From positions 1,293,001 through 1,357,000 of the forward strand of contig NZ_JALJWF010000001.1 in the NCBI RefSeq assembly GCF_024168645.1: DNA of 64,000 nt. The letters run 5' to 3'. Source of the stretch: Pseudomonas sp. GGS8 (GTDB lineage Bacteria; Pseudomonadota; Gammaproteobacteria; Pseudomonadales; Pseudomonadaceae). Below, piece by piece: positions 27,634-36,615 of this stretch. The notes below the pieces were generated by a model. That model saw only the letters and a list, made by a program, of their open reading frames with translations. It did no database searches and had not been told where the DNA came from. Every line of letters begins with the position of its first letter. Positions within the stretch are counted from its first letter, which is position 1. Made by a program: the position numbers and the translations under genes.

Positions 27634-29433
27634 TCAGGCGATGTTTTCAGTCGGGGCGTCGAGGCCCATGGCGTTCAAGCGGGCGTAGTAACCGTTCTGC
27701 GCCAGAAGCTCGGCATGGGTGCCGCGCTCGACGATCCGGCCCTGATCCATGACCAGAATCAGGTCAGCCTTCTCGATGGTCGACAACCGGTGAGCTATGA
27801 CCAGCGTCGTGCGACCTTTCATGACTCGATCCAGCGCGCCTTGAATGTGCCGCTCAGACTCCGTATCGAGTGCCGACGTCGCTTCATCGAGAATCAGCAG
27901 TGGCGCGTTTTTCAGCAAGGCGCGGGCGATCGCCAGACGCTGTCGCTGACCGCCAGAGAGCAGCACACCATTCTCGCCGACGTCGGTGTCCAGCCCCCGC
28001 GGTAGCTGGGCGATAAAGTCCATGGCATAGGCGTCTTCGGCAGCTTTTTCGATATCCGCACGCGGCGCGCCGGCCAGATCACCGTAGGCGATGTTATTGG
28101 CAACCGTGTCATTGAACAGCGTGACGTGTTGCGTCACCTGGGCAACATGACGACGCAGATTGCGCAGGCGATAGTCTTCGATTTCCACGCCATCGAGCAG
28201 GATCTCGCCGGTTTCATGGTGATAGAAGCGTGGAATCAGGCTGGCCAGAGTCGACTTGCCGCTGCCGGAACGCCCCACCAGTGCGATCATTTGCCCTGGT
28301 GCCGCGGTGAAACTGATGTTTTTCAGTACTTCACGGTCGGCTCCCGGATAGGTGAAGCTCAGGTTGCGCACCTCCAGATGACCGCTGATCCGATCTTTCT
28401 CGACCGTACCCTTATCCACCTCCGGCTCGACATCCAGTTGCTCGAAAATGCTTTCGGCCCCGGCGACGCCTTTCTGGATCGTCGAACTGACTTCCGACAG
28501 CTGCCGAATCGGCTTGGGTAACAGGCCTGCGGCAGTAATGTATGCCACCAGGTCACCGGCGGTCGCATCGCCGCGCAGGAACAGCACCAGGAACATCAGC
28601 GCGGCCATGGCGCTGTAGATCACCAACTGCAGCATCGGTGTGTAGATTGCGCCGGTCTTGGTCATGCGCAACTGTTTGTCCGTGTTGCCCTGGCTGGCTT
28701 CGGCAAAGCGGCGTTCTTCATAGCTCTCGCCACCGAAACTGCGCACAACGCGATAACCCTGGATGGTCTCGGACGCGACGTGGGTCACGTCGCCCATGGC
28801 GACCTGGATCTTCTTGCTCTGCTTGCGGAATTTTTTGCTGGTGCTACCGACCATGATCGCGATGAGTGGCAAGATCGCCAGCATGACCAGCGTCAGCTTC
28901 CAGTTCATCCACAATAGGTAGGCAAACAGAAACACCACGGTCAGGCCTTCGCGGATCACCACCTTGATAGCGTCGGTGGCGGCTCCGGTAACCATGGTCA
29001 CGTTGAAGGTGATACGTGAAATCAAATGCCCGGAGTTATGGGTGTCGAAATAACGGTTAGGTAGTACCAGCAACTTGTTGAACAGCTCGACGCGCAAGTC
29101 GTGCACCAACCCCAGCGAAACCTTCGCCAGATAGTAGTTGCCAAGAAACGAGCCCAGGCCTTGCCACGCGGCGATCAGAATGATCAGCAACGGCACGGCC
29201 ATCAGTAGCTGCAAGTCCTTCAGATAAGGCACATTGGGGAAGAGCACTGCTTCCGGGTTGCTCAAGCCATCGACAAAATACTTGAGAATCCCGGCCAGCA
29301 TGGGCTGCGTCGAAGCAAAAATCACGAAGCCGACGATACTGATGGCGAACATGCCCCAGTACGGGCGCACATACGACAGCAGGCGCAGGTAAATCTTCAA
29401 GCTCGACGGCGCAGGCGAATCAGGGCTAGTCAT
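27634..29433 (-). CDS. msbA: lipid A export ATP-binding/permease protein MsbA
   Basis: This 599-residue ABC half-transporter flips lipid A-core across the inner membrane. Six transmembrane helices occupy about residues 20-310, followed by an ATPase domain with Walker A GRSGSGKSTL (about 390), signature LLSGGQRQR (about 492) and Walker B LLILDEATSALD (about 515). The ATG 29433 gives MTSPDSPAPSSLKIYL; upstream codons are not conserved in character. A hairpin follows the stop. It is divergent from the kinase-like tolerance gene and belongs with the LPS genes around it. Confidence 0.97.
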   Translation of the reverse strand: MTSPDSPAPSSLKIYLRLLSYVRPYWGMFAISIVGFVIFASTQPMLAGILKYFVDGLSNPEAVLFPNVPYLKDLQLLMAVPLLIILIAAWQGLGSFLGNYYLAKVSLGLVHDLRVELFNKLLVLPNRYFDTHNSGHLISRITFNVTMVTGAATDAIKVVIREGLTVVFLFAYLLWMNWKLTLVMLAILPLIAIMVGSTSKKFRKQSKKIQVAMGDVTHVASETIQGYRVVRSFGGESYEERRFAEASQGNTDKQLRMTKTGAIYTPMLQLVIYSAMAALMFLVLFLRGDATAGDLVAYITAAGLLPKPIRQLSEVSSTIQKGVAGAESIFEQLDVEPEVDKGTVEKDRISGHLEVRNLSFTYPGADREVLKNISFTAAPGQMIALVGRSGSGKSTLASLIPRFYHHETGEILLDGVEIEDYRLRNLRRHVAQVTQHVTLFNDTVANNIAYGDLAGAPRADIEKAAEDAYAMDFIAQLPRGLDTDVGENGVLLSGGQRQRLAIARALLKNAPLLILDEATSALDTESERHIQGALDRVMKGRTTLVIAHRLSTIEKADLILVMDQGRIVERGTHAELLAQNGYYARLNAMGLDAPTENIA

Positions 29434-29497
29434 GAGAACCCGTTGTATGAGAAAAGAGCCCGCGAGTGTAACACAGGCCATTTTAGTCACTGAGCTG

Positions 29498-29511
29498 CGG
29501 TAACATTACCG
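29498..29511. promoter_or_regulatory. palindromic operator-like site
   Basis: CGGTAACATTACCG is a perfect palindrome of two 6-base arms with a 2-base centre. It lies in the 116-base space between divergent msbA and the gene at 29550. The binding protein is unknown. Confidence 0.45.
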
Positions 29512-29549
29512 GCTATCCATGCCTCACGGCGTCGAAACCTGGAGTATTG

Positions 29550-30191
29550 ATGCAAGTGCTTGACCACCCCCGATACCTCGCCCTGCGCGAGGGAGCACAA
29601 GTCCTTGAAGCCGATGGCTCCGGGGACAAGGTTCTGCGGTTGACGGACGGCTCGATCCTCAAGCTGTTTCGTCGCAAGCGCCTGCTGACATCGGCTGCCT
29701 GGTACCCCTACGCCAAACGCTTTGCCGACAACTGCGACGCACTGCATGAGCGGCAGATTCCCTGCCCGTCGATACGTCAGGTCTACCGCATCCCCAGCAT
29801 CGAGCGCGATGCCGTACATTACGACCCGTTACCGGGTCAGACCCTGCGCCAACTTCTGGATGCCCAGGACGATGCCGACCCACTGCGCGGTCAGCTGGGG
29901 GCCTTCATGGCCACCTTGCATGAGCGCGGGATCTACTTCCGTTCGGCGCACCTGGGCAATATAGTGCTCACGCCCGAGCATCAGCTGGGCCTGATCGATA
30001 TTGCAGACATGCGGGTTTATCGCCGTCCGCTGCGCAAGAGCCTACGGCTGCGCAACTTCAAGCACATGGTGCGATACCCGCAAGACCGCCTATGGTTGCT
30101 CGACGGTCGCGGCGAAGTCTTCATGAAGAATTATGGCCAGACGCAGAGCACCTGCTCACCGGAAGAACTGAGCATCGCTCTGCAAAAATGA
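29550..30191 (+). CDS. kinase-fold 'toluene tolerance' protein
   Basis: This 213-residue cytoplasmic protein is of the type called toluene tolerance protein in Pseudomonas. It has protein-kinase-like marks: KVLRLTDGSILKLFRRKRL (beta strand with Lys, about residue 39), LHERGIYFRSAHLGNIV (catalytic-loop-like, about 125-141) and LGLIDIADMRVY (DFG-like DIAD, about 150). The classic HxDxxxxN Asp is replaced by Ser-Ala-His, so the catalytic residues are non-standard. The start ATG 29550 has GGAG five bases upstream. It sits divergent to msbA and convergent to waaL inside the LPS region, so it probably acts on the core or envelope. No activity is established from the sequence. Confidence 0.82.
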   Translation: MQVLDHPRYLALREGAQVLEADGSGDKVLRLTDGSILKLFRRKRLLTSAAWYPYAKRFADNCDALHERQIPCPSIRQVYRIPSIERDAVHYDPLPGQTLRQLLDAQDDADPLRGQLGAFMATLHERGIYFRSAHLGNIVLTPEHQLGLIDIADMRVYRRPLRKSLRLRNFKHMVRYPQDRLWLLDGRGEVFMKNYGQTQSTCSPEELSIALQK

Positions 30192-30198
30192 TCCAGAC

Positions 30199-30227
30199 AC
30201 CTTCGTCCCTGAGGCTGGGACGAAGGT
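30199..30227. terminator. hairpin between convergent genes
   Basis: ACCTTCGTCCC (30199-30209) pairs with GGGACGAAGGT (30217-30227) around a 7-base loop. It lies between the kinase-like gene and waaL and could terminate both directions, although T runs are short. Confidence 0.65.
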
Positions 30228-30233
30228 CAGGTA

Positions 30234-31400
30234 TTACACTAGTGCCTGGCGCTGCGCCTGCAACGCACGAGAAAGGATCATCCCCGCCGGCAACAGCACC
30301 AATGGCCATAGCTCATCCGGATTGCCGATCAACAAGCTGCCGTCGAAGTTCAGCATCACCAGCGCACAGGCCAGGTACACGCCCCACTCATCACGCACAC
30401 GCCAGGCCTGCCAAAGCGAGGCCGCCATCAGTGCGATGAACAACACCAGTGCGACTGCGCCGCTGTAAAGCCCCAGCGAGACGAAAATATTGTGCGGATG
30501 CTGGATCGGCATCCAGCCATCGAGTAGCTGAGTGGTTTGGAAGTCGATACCGCAACCCAGTACCCAGCCGCAATGGTGCCATTCGCCAACCATGACATCG
30601 AAAATCTCGATACGGTACGAATCGCCGCGTATCCACAGTGCCTGGTACCAGGCGTCGTTATGCACCGTCAGGAACAACAGCCCCATGAGCACCAGACCAA
30701 TCGCCACGACGCCGCCGACCAGCCGCGGTTTTTGGTAAATACCGTAAAGCCCCCAGACACCCGCCAGGAACACCGCACCTACCAACGCAGTGCGTGCCTG
30801 CAGGATATAGACCACCGCGAACAACGAAAAAGCGACGGCCAGGCCAGCTTCGACGAACTTGCGTTCCCTGATCCAGAATGGCAACGCCAGCGCCAATGCG
30901 CACAACAGCCAGATACTGGCATATATAACGTTCTGCAAACGCGCAGGAAGCAATGCCACCCGACTGCCGACGGCATACTCACCGGTTACCCAGCTGTAGA
31001 GTGCGCAGGCGAAAATGTACACCGCCAGGATCCAGAACTGCGCACGAACAAACAGAGGGCTGCGGAAGAACTGGGGGTCAGTGAATGCGCCGAGCACCAT
31101 GACGAACATCAGCACATAGAAAATGTGCTTGTAGAACTGCAAGTGTCCGGCAATCGCCGCAGGCACCAAAAACCACAGAAGAAATGCCAGCCAGCCCCAC
31201 ATCAACGGCTGCTTGAGCAAGCCATTACCGCGTTCCTTGATCAGGAAAAACAGGCCCGGCGATACCATCAGTCCGTAAAACAGGTTGTTGGTCCACTTCG
31301 ACGACCAGCCCACTATGAAGCTCAACAGAAACAGACAGAGCATCGTTCCAAAATAAGACGTGACGGTGATCTTTCCAGGCTTCGCGCCGCTAAATTCCAT
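30234..31400 (-). CDS. waaL: O-antigen ligase WaaL
   Basis: This 388-residue multi-spanning inner-membrane protein has about 11 hydrophobic segments, a long periplasmic loop near residues 225-300, and an ILQARTALVG block (about residue 200). The loop contains RGDSYRIEIFDVMV and then QHPHNIFVSLGLYSG, carrying the histidine known to matter in WaaL. It joins O-antigen from undecaprenyl diphosphate to lipid A-core on the periplasmic face. It is the last gene of the carbamoyltransferase-to-waaL cluster and overlaps the preceding glycosyltransferase by 11 bases. Sequence conservation among ligases is low, so the assignment rests on topology, motif and position. Confidence 0.88.
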   Translation of the reverse strand: MEFSGAKPGKITVTSYFGTMLCLFLLSFIVGWSSKWTNNLFYGLMVSPGLFFLIKERGNGLLKQPLMWGWLAFLLWFLVPAAIAGHLQFYKHIFYVLMFVMVLGAFTDPQFFRSPLFVRAQFWILAVYIFACALYSWVTGEYAVGSRVALLPARLQNVIYASIWLLCALALALPFWIRERKFVEAGLAVAFSLFAVVYILQARTALVGAVFLAGVWGLYGIYQKPRLVGGVVAIGLVLMGLLFLTVHNDAWYQALWIRGDSYRIEIFDVMVGEWHHCGWVLGCGIDFQTTQLLDGWMPIQHPHNIFVSLGLYSGAVALVLFIALMAASLWQAWRVRDEWGVYLACALVMLNFDGSLLIGNPDELWPLVLLPAGMILSRALQAQRQALV

Positions 31401-32157
31401 GGAGCACCCAACCTGTTGCCAAACCGATAATAAGGGCTGCCATCAGCTTGAGCCGATCGAGACGTTTGCGCTTCAATTTGTTCACACGTTCCTGTGGAAC
31501 CACCACATGCTCACCAAAGCCGGTGTGCAATACCGCGTCGTTTTCCAGAATCAACGCATAGCGGTTTTCCCCGGCATACAGACGCGACAAGTCTTTCTCA
31601 CCGGACAACCCGGAATACGGTGCATGCAACAGGTAGTCCGCGCGACGGCGTAGCCCCGGGTTAAAGGAAAAACCCTGCCAGTCGGCCTTGTGCGAGCCCA
31701 GCATGTAGAAAGGAACGCCATGGCTGACTTTTCGTTCGCCCAGGAACACATAAGGGCTGTGAACCATCAGGTCATGATTGAAGCTGCGCAACCACACCTG
31801 CAGCGCCTGTGGATCTTCCTCCAACAGGCGTTGGGAATCTTCGATAAACCCTTCGCGATAAAAGTCCCAGTCGTCTTCGCAATGGAAGATCCATGACGTC
31901 TGTACCTGAGCATAGGCAGCATCGATGGATCGCAACTGACCCAGACGCGGATTGTTGATGAAGAACTGGGTGTGCGCCCTCCAGTGCTCCGGAATACAGG
32001 CCTCTACGGCACTGTCGCCGGAGTCCTCGGTAATGAACACTTTACGGATGGGAGCCGTGTTGAACCGATCAAGTGTCTCCAGTGTCCGCTTCAACAGATC
32101 GAAGCGGCCGCAACTGGTGATGACGATCGAAATGTCGCTAGTATCGCTGAACAGCAT
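31390..32157 (-). CDS. GT2-family glycosyltransferase with C-terminal membrane anchor
   Basis: This 255-residue GT-A fold transferase starts with ISIVITSCGRFDLLKRTLETL. It has FITEDSGDS (nucleotide-binding Asp, about residue 45) and the metal motif WIFHCEDDWDFY (about 90-98). A basic patch (NKLKRKRLDRLK) and a hydrophobic C-terminal helix (LMAALIIGLATGWVL, about 238-253) suggest anchoring to the inner membrane. It lies upstream of waaL, the slot of wapR (core rhamnosyltransferase) in P. aeruginosa. Positional equivalence is suggestive, but the acceptor and sugar cannot be read from sequence. Confidence 0.82.
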   Translation of the reverse strand: MLFSDTSDISIVITSCGRFDLLKRTLETLDRFNTAPIRKVFITEDSGDSAVEACIPEHWRAHTQFFINNPRLGQLRSIDAAYAQVQTSWIFHCEDDWDFYREGFIEDSQRLLEEDPQALQVWLRSFNHDLMVHSPYVFLGERKVSHGVPFYMLGSHKADWQGFSFNPGLRRRADYLLHAPYSGLSGEKDLSRLYAGENRYALILENDAVLHTGFGEHVVVPQERVNKLKRKRLDRLKLMAALIIGLATGWVLHGI

Positions 32158-32196
32158 TTATTTACACCGCACCATTGATTGTTTAATCGCCCGGCT

Positions 32197-33153
32197 TCAC
32201 AGCCCCAACGACAAGCGTAGTTTCTCTTTCCAGCTCAGCGGCACCCGCTCGCGCAACGGCGCACGCATGGCATCGACAATCGCATGCCCCATCGCCCGGA
32301 AGGTATAGCGCTGCTCTACCAGAGCCTGACCGGCCAACGAAATGGTCTCGGTCAGCTGCGAGGACGCGCGCAACACGGCGAGTTTCTCTCTGAGTTCGTC
32401 GCGTGTTCGATAGAGCACAATATTCTGCATATCAACAAAACCTAGCGCGCGATTCTCTGCTTCCCCTTGATCGTAAGCAAACAGCACGCAACCACAGGCC
32501 ATGGCCTCGAAATTCTTGATCATGTATTCGCCCATGCCGACATCGGCACTCACGAAATAACGGATCCGGCTCAACGTCTCGCAGTACTCCTCACCCGATC
32601 TGGTGCGAGTGATCAGCAAGTTTTCGAGGTCGGCTACCGACTCGAGCATGGCCTTGCGACCGGCATACGCCACGCTATTGAGACTGCCAACGAAACCCAG
32701 CTCGATATCACGCTCACGTTGACGGTTTTGCAACAGCGCCTGATCGTAACCCTTGGGCACGAAATGCGCGTCAAAACCTTCATCACGCAAACGCTGGCTG
32801 ATCATGAAACCTGAGCTGATCACCCGTACCCAAGGAAGCTTGCGGTAATGGGCACTGAATTTTCCGGTGTATTTGCACGGGATGTAATTCTGGTACGCAT
32901 CGTGTTCAAGAATAACCAGATTGGGCAGGGTTTGTATGAACCTCACCTGTCTGATTTCTTTTTTGAAGCGCAGGAAAAACACGATCCGGTCATAAAGGGT
33001 CACATCGACATGCCTGCGAAAGTACCCACGCAAGTCGTCCTGCTCTGCACTGCTTAATTCACGCTTGTCGCACTCGCAATGCTCGGCGATCCCGTCATAC
33101 AGTCGGTCAAGGATCGCTCGCTGCTCCTTCTGAACCAGAAACAGAACTTTCAA
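32197..33153 (-). CDS. ssg: CgeB-like GT-B glycosyltransferase (Ssg-like)
   Basis: This 318-residue protein begins MKVLFLVQKEQRAILDRLYDG from a TTG at 33153 that overlaps the dnpA stop by four bases (TTGA), so it is probably translated by reinitiation. An N-terminal Rossmann-like half is followed by ELGFVGSLNS (about residue 165) and a C-terminal donor half with MIKNFEAMACGCVLFAYDQGEAE (about 227-248), the pattern of CgeB/GT1-like transferases. By position it matches PA5001 (ssg, involved in surface-sugar assembly), as I recall. It probably adds a sugar to the LPS outer core. Confidence 0.8.
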   Translation of the reverse strand: MKVLFLVQKEQRAILDRLYDGIAEHCECDKRELSSAEQDDLRGYFRRHVDVTLYDRIVFFLRFKKEIRQVRFIQTLPNLVILEHDAYQNYIPCKYTGKFSAHYRKLPWVRVISSGFMISQRLRDEGFDAHFVPKGYDQALLQNRQRERDIELGFVGSLNSVAYAGRKAMLESVADLENLLITRTRSGEEYCETLSRIRYFVSADVGMGEYMIKNFEAMACGCVLFAYDQGEAENRALGFVDMQNIVLYRTRDELREKLAVLRASSQLTETISLAGQALVEQRYTFRAMGHAIVDAMRAPLRERVPLSWKEKLRLSLGL

Positions 33154-34592
33154 TTGGACTCTCTCTTTCCAGACCGCTCTTGGACCCAAAACAACTCGTG
33201 GCGTCGCACTGTTTTACGGAAGAACTCGTTTTCGCCAAATGCCGGCCAGCGTCGGGCCGCCAGGCAACGTTGTATTGCCCGGCGAAGTAGACGCTTGAAG
33301 GGAGGCCGGGGCTGAAGGTCGTGCATCATGCCCAATGACATGGCCTTGTGCCACTGTTTTTCGGCGGACAAGCAAAGCGTCCAGGGCCGCAGCGGCTCAT
33401 GCGTACCCATCTGCGGTGGCAGCGCTATGCCTGTACCGGCATCGCCCATTGGCCAACGATCGTTGTCGTGCAAATGATTGGCGTAATGCAACAACGTGTC
33501 GGGTTGCCAAGTCGTTCCGCTTAGTGCCTGCATCACTGCCTGCTGCGAGCACAGATGGTCTGGATGAGGGTCAAAGCGTGGATGCGGCAAGACAATGATC
33601 TGAGGTTCGATACGCTCGATCAACTCACGCAGATCCGCCAGCAGATTGTTCCAGGACGGCAGACCATCTACGTCACTGCCCAAGGCGAACGGATTGAACC
33701 GTCGAAAATATCGGGTATCGCCAAGCTGTGCCTCGCGGGACGCTACGGCCTCGGTCGGAGCTCTCTGCATGGCGGGCAATTGCAGGCAGAAGTACCCCAG
33801 TTGTATACAGCGCTCCTGAGGGACACCTCCCCACAATGGCACGCTTACACTGTCCCAGGCACGCAGTGAACCTTTCATCCGGGACGCTTCGACGTCATTG
33901 AGCCCCATCTGTCGATAGTGCCCGGCCTCGATTTCACCGGCGGTCAGGGTCACCACCCAACTTTGACTTGTGCTGCTGTACAGCCCGAATGCCGCCAGCT
34001 CAGCGTCGTCGGCGTGCGGGGCGATTACCATCACCCGTTGACGACTGTAATCCGGATGCTCAAACGCCCAAAGCACTGGCTCACCAAGCCATCGGCAGAA
34101 ACGCCCGCGCAAACGTAATTCACCCTGTGACAGCACCCGTGCCTGGCCACTGAGATTGAGGTAACGCAAGCCGTTTACACCGCGCTCGAAGGTTTGCCGG
34201 TCGGGATTATCGCCTCCCAGCAACTCGACCACCGGATCGATAAAGCGCCCCAGCCAAGTACTTTTCACCCGCAGCGCCAGTACCAGCGTGGCGTCATCGA
34301 CCAGCATGACGCCCTCATCCAGCCGCAGCCGTTCACCATCCAGATGGATCTTGGGCTGCGGGGTATACGGCGGGAAGCTGTATTGGTAATCGTCTTGGGG
34401 GGAATAAAACAGATGGTCGGCAAACCACGCCTCGTGGGCGATCCAGCCCAGCACCGCAAGCACCAGCGGCAGCCACCAGGCCACCAGCACGCCGATGGCG
34501 ATCAGTAGTATCAACGCAATCAACAGGCCGATGCGTTTGTTGCGCCGATGGCGCTTGAGCAGTTGCTGTTTGCGGCTCATGGGTTGGCTCAT
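33150..34592 (-). CDS. dnpA: PIG-L family de-N-acetylase (DnpA-like)
   Basis: This 480-residue membrane-anchored protein starts at ATG 34592, overlapping the mig-14 stop (ATGA). A basic N-terminus (KRHRRNKR) leads into a hydrophobic stretch (GLLIALILLIAIGVLVAWWLP, about 20-45). The catalytic PIG-L domain shows APHADDAELAAFG (metal-binding His-Asp-Asp, about residue 200) and LPHPRFDPHPDH (about 345-355, second metal His). These deacetylate N-acetyl sugars in other families. Its position equals PA5002, dnpA, reported in P. aeruginosa to affect antibiotic tolerance. The LPS-core sugar it acts on is unknown. Confidence 0.88.
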   Translation of the reverse strand: MSQPMSRKQQLLKRHRRNKRIGLLIALILLIAIGVLVAWWLPLVLAVLGWIAHEAWFADHLFYSPQDDYQYSFPPYTPQPKIHLDGERLRLDEGVMLVDDATLVLALRVKSTWLGRFIDPVVELLGGDNPDRQTFERGVNGLRYLNLSGQARVLSQGELRLRGRFCRWLGEPVLWAFEHPDYSRQRVMVIAPHADDAELAAFGLYSSTSQSWVVTLTAGEIEAGHYRQMGLNDVEASRMKGSLRAWDSVSVPLWGGVPQERCIQLGYFCLQLPAMQRAPTEAVASREAQLGDTRYFRRFNPFALGSDVDGLPSWNNLLADLRELIERIEPQIIVLPHPRFDPHPDHLCSQQAVMQALSGTTWQPDTLLHYANHLHDNDRWPMGDAGTGIALPPQMGTHEPLRPWTLCLSAEKQWHKAMSLGMMHDLQPRPPFKRLLRRAIQRCLAARRWPAFGENEFFRKTVRRHELFWVQERSGKRESN

Positions 34593-35485
34593 ACCGTGAA
34601 GACCGGCACAGAATTGCACCAACGGTCCTTGTACTCACGGTCGGTTCGACCAAAGGAAAACCGCAGGGGCTTATCCAACGCACGAGCATGTTCCCAGGCG
34701 CTTTGGGTGTTGAGGAAGCTCAGCACGCTGCCAGGGCTGAAATCGCGGGTCTCGGGATCGACACCGCCGTTGACGTATTCGACGCTGATCCATTCCGGCG
34801 CCTCGACGCGGTACACCAGTTGAGTCGCAATCGGTGCGTCGTTGAGGAAAATCACCGAACCGATCAGCAACTCGCGCAACAACTCGATCACCTCGCCCAT
34901 GCGCTCGGCACCGGTGGCCGGAAAGCCCCAGCGACGCTGGAACAAGTCGCAATAGATCGCCGCCAGTTCACTGCTGGAAAACTCGGCAACCGGTCGCACC
35001 ACACCGCCCGCCTCTTCCAGCAGGCGCAATTCGCGGCGCTGGTTGTAGCGAAACTTTTTCGACAGTTCTTCAGGTGTCCGGGCCAGGGCCAGTTGTTCGG
35101 CCTGCAGCTTGATACCGGTAAAACGACCTTCGCTCAGCGCCGACAGGTAACGCCCGCGATGGCGCAGTGGTGCCTGGGCATCAGCGGCGGCCGGCAGGAT
35201 CAGTTCGGCATTGCCGAGGTCGAACAGGCCTTTTTTACCTGTGCGCTTGAGCACGTCCTTGGACAGCGCCAGGTCGCGCCCCCAGGTCGGGATGGCGGCT
35301 TTCACTTCGCCGCCCTGCTCCCAAGCCAGGTAGCGCACCGGAATGTCGGCCAACTGCGCCAGACGTTCGACCACCAGAGGATGAGTCGCGACGCTGCCGC
35401 CAAAACGTTGCCAGGCCTGGGCATAAGTCGAGGCGTCGACCTGCGCCCAGCCACGCTCGCGCCAGCCTTGAAGTCGGTTGAGCAT
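34589..35485 (-). CDS. mig-14: Mig-14 family protein
   Basis: This 298-residue protein of the Mig-14 family has an acyl-transferase (GNAT/FemAB-like) fold. Supporting segments are KFRYNQRRELRLLEEAGG (about 143-160), IYCDLFQRRWGFPATG and IATQLVYRVEAPEWISVEYVNGG (about 220-245). The late RFSFGRTDREYKDRWC also fits. In Salmonella and Pseudomonas, mig-14 is linked to resistance to cationic antimicrobial peptides. The start ATG shares one base with the wapH stop and its end overlaps dnpA, so expression is coupled. The chemical reaction is unproven. Confidence 0.9.
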   Translation of the reverse strand: MLNRLQGWRERGWAQVDASTYAQAWQRFGGSVATHPLVVERLAQLADIPVRYLAWEQGGEVKAAIPTWGRDLALSKDVLKRTGKKGLFDLGNAELILPAAADAQAPLRHRGRYLSALSEGRFTGIKLQAEQLALARTPEELSKKFRYNQRRELRLLEEAGGVVRPVAEFSSSELAAIYCDLFQRRWGFPATGAERMGEVIELLRELLIGSVIFLNDAPIATQLVYRVEAPEWISVEYVNGGVDPETRDFSPGSVLSFLNTQSAWEHARALDKPLRFSFGRTDREYKDRWCNSVPVFTV

Positions 35486-36615
35486 CAGCTCCTCGGTGCC
35501 AGTTCGGTGACGTGCGGCAAATGCCAGAAAGCATCGCGCACCGCGCGATCGGAGAAGCGTTCACGCAAGCGCTCGAACATCAGCTCGGCGCACTGGCGGC
35601 GTTGTTGCTCGTCCATCGCGGCCAGATGTTGCAGCCCTTGAGCCAGGTGCCCGGCATCGCCCAGCGGAAACAGAATGCCCACGCCTTCGACCACTTCCCT
35701 GGCGCCCCCGCATGCGGTGGCGAGCAACGGCACACCGGCGGCCATGGCCTCCAGCAATACCATGCCGAACGGTTCGTGATCGGAACTCAAGGCAAATACA
35801 TCAAAAGCGCGGAAGTAGCGACGCGCCTCGGGCACCTGGCCGAGGAACAACACGCGATCGCCGATACCCAGTTCACGCGCCAGGGCCTTGAGGTCCTGCT
35901 CCAGCCGACCGCTGCCCAGAATCACCAACTGACTGTTGGCCGGCAACCCCGGCAGTGCCGTGGCGAAACCATGCAGCAGCGTAGTCTGATCCTTGTCCGG
36001 ATGCAGGCGCCCGACGTTGCCGACAATCCAGGCATCCATCGACAAGCCGAGGGTTTCCCGGGCTTCGCGAACCGACACTTGGCTGGTCTGCAACGCCTGC
36101 ACATCAATCCGGTTATAGAGCGTCTGAATCCGCGCCTGCGGCCATTTCGGCAAGCAATGGCGCATGTCGTCACGCACCGCATCGGAGACGCCGAGCAGGC
36201 TCAGGCGCTTGCGGAAAATATGCGCGAACAGTTTGCGGGTACCGCGCTGGTAATCGCCAAACGCGTGATGCACACCAATGACCGGCAACGAAGTGCCGAG
36301 CAAGGCGATATAGGTCGGTTTGAAGCGGTGAGCGATGCAGAAACTGAAGTTGCGCGACGCGGCGATCTTGCGCAGGTCGCCGATGGCGCCCAGCTTCAGG
36401 CCACGAATGGCCTTGGAGCTGTACTCCATGAATAACACTTCGTCGGACGCGCAGCTCGCGGCGACTTCAACATCGGCAGCCCCGGTCAGAAACACCGTGG
36501 TCACGCGATAACCGGTCCCCGCGAACAGGCTGGCGTACTGCCGGGCGCAGTCCAGAAACGGCCCGTCATAGCCGTGACAGAACTGCAGCACATGGCGTTC
36601 AGCCGAGCGTGTCAT
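35485..36615 (-). CDS. wapH: LPS core GT4 glycosyltransferase (WapH-like)
   Basis: This 376-residue GT-B, GT4-type transferase has an N-terminal acceptor half (VLQFCHGYDGPFLDCARQYASLF) and a C-terminal donor half. The donor half has VGNVGRLHPDKDQTTLLHGFA (about 195-215), VILGSGRLEQDLK and the GT4 EPFGMVLLEAMAAGVPLLA motif (about 282-300), in which the two glutamates bind donor and phosphate. The start overlaps the carbamoyltransferase end by 17 bases. It occupies the PA5004 slot, wapH, a putative outer-core glucosyltransferase. The linkage it makes is inferred by position only. Confidence 0.87.
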   Translation of the reverse strand: MTRSAERHVLQFCHGYDGPFLDCARQYASLFAGTGYRVTTVFLTGAADVEVAASCASDEVLFMEYSSKAIRGLKLGAIGDLRKIAASRNFSFCIAHRFKPTYIALLGTSLPVIGVHHAFGDYQRGTRKLFAHIFRKRLSLLGVSDAVRDDMRHCLPKWPQARIQTLYNRIDVQALQTSQVSVREARETLGLSMDAWIVGNVGRLHPDKDQTTLLHGFATALPGLPANSQLVILGSGRLEQDLKALARELGIGDRVLFLGQVPEARRYFRAFDVFALSSDHEPFGMVLLEAMAAGVPLLATACGGAREVVEGVGILFPLGDAGHLAQGLQHLAAMDEQQRRQCAELMFERLRERFSDRAVRDAFWHLPHVTELAPRS

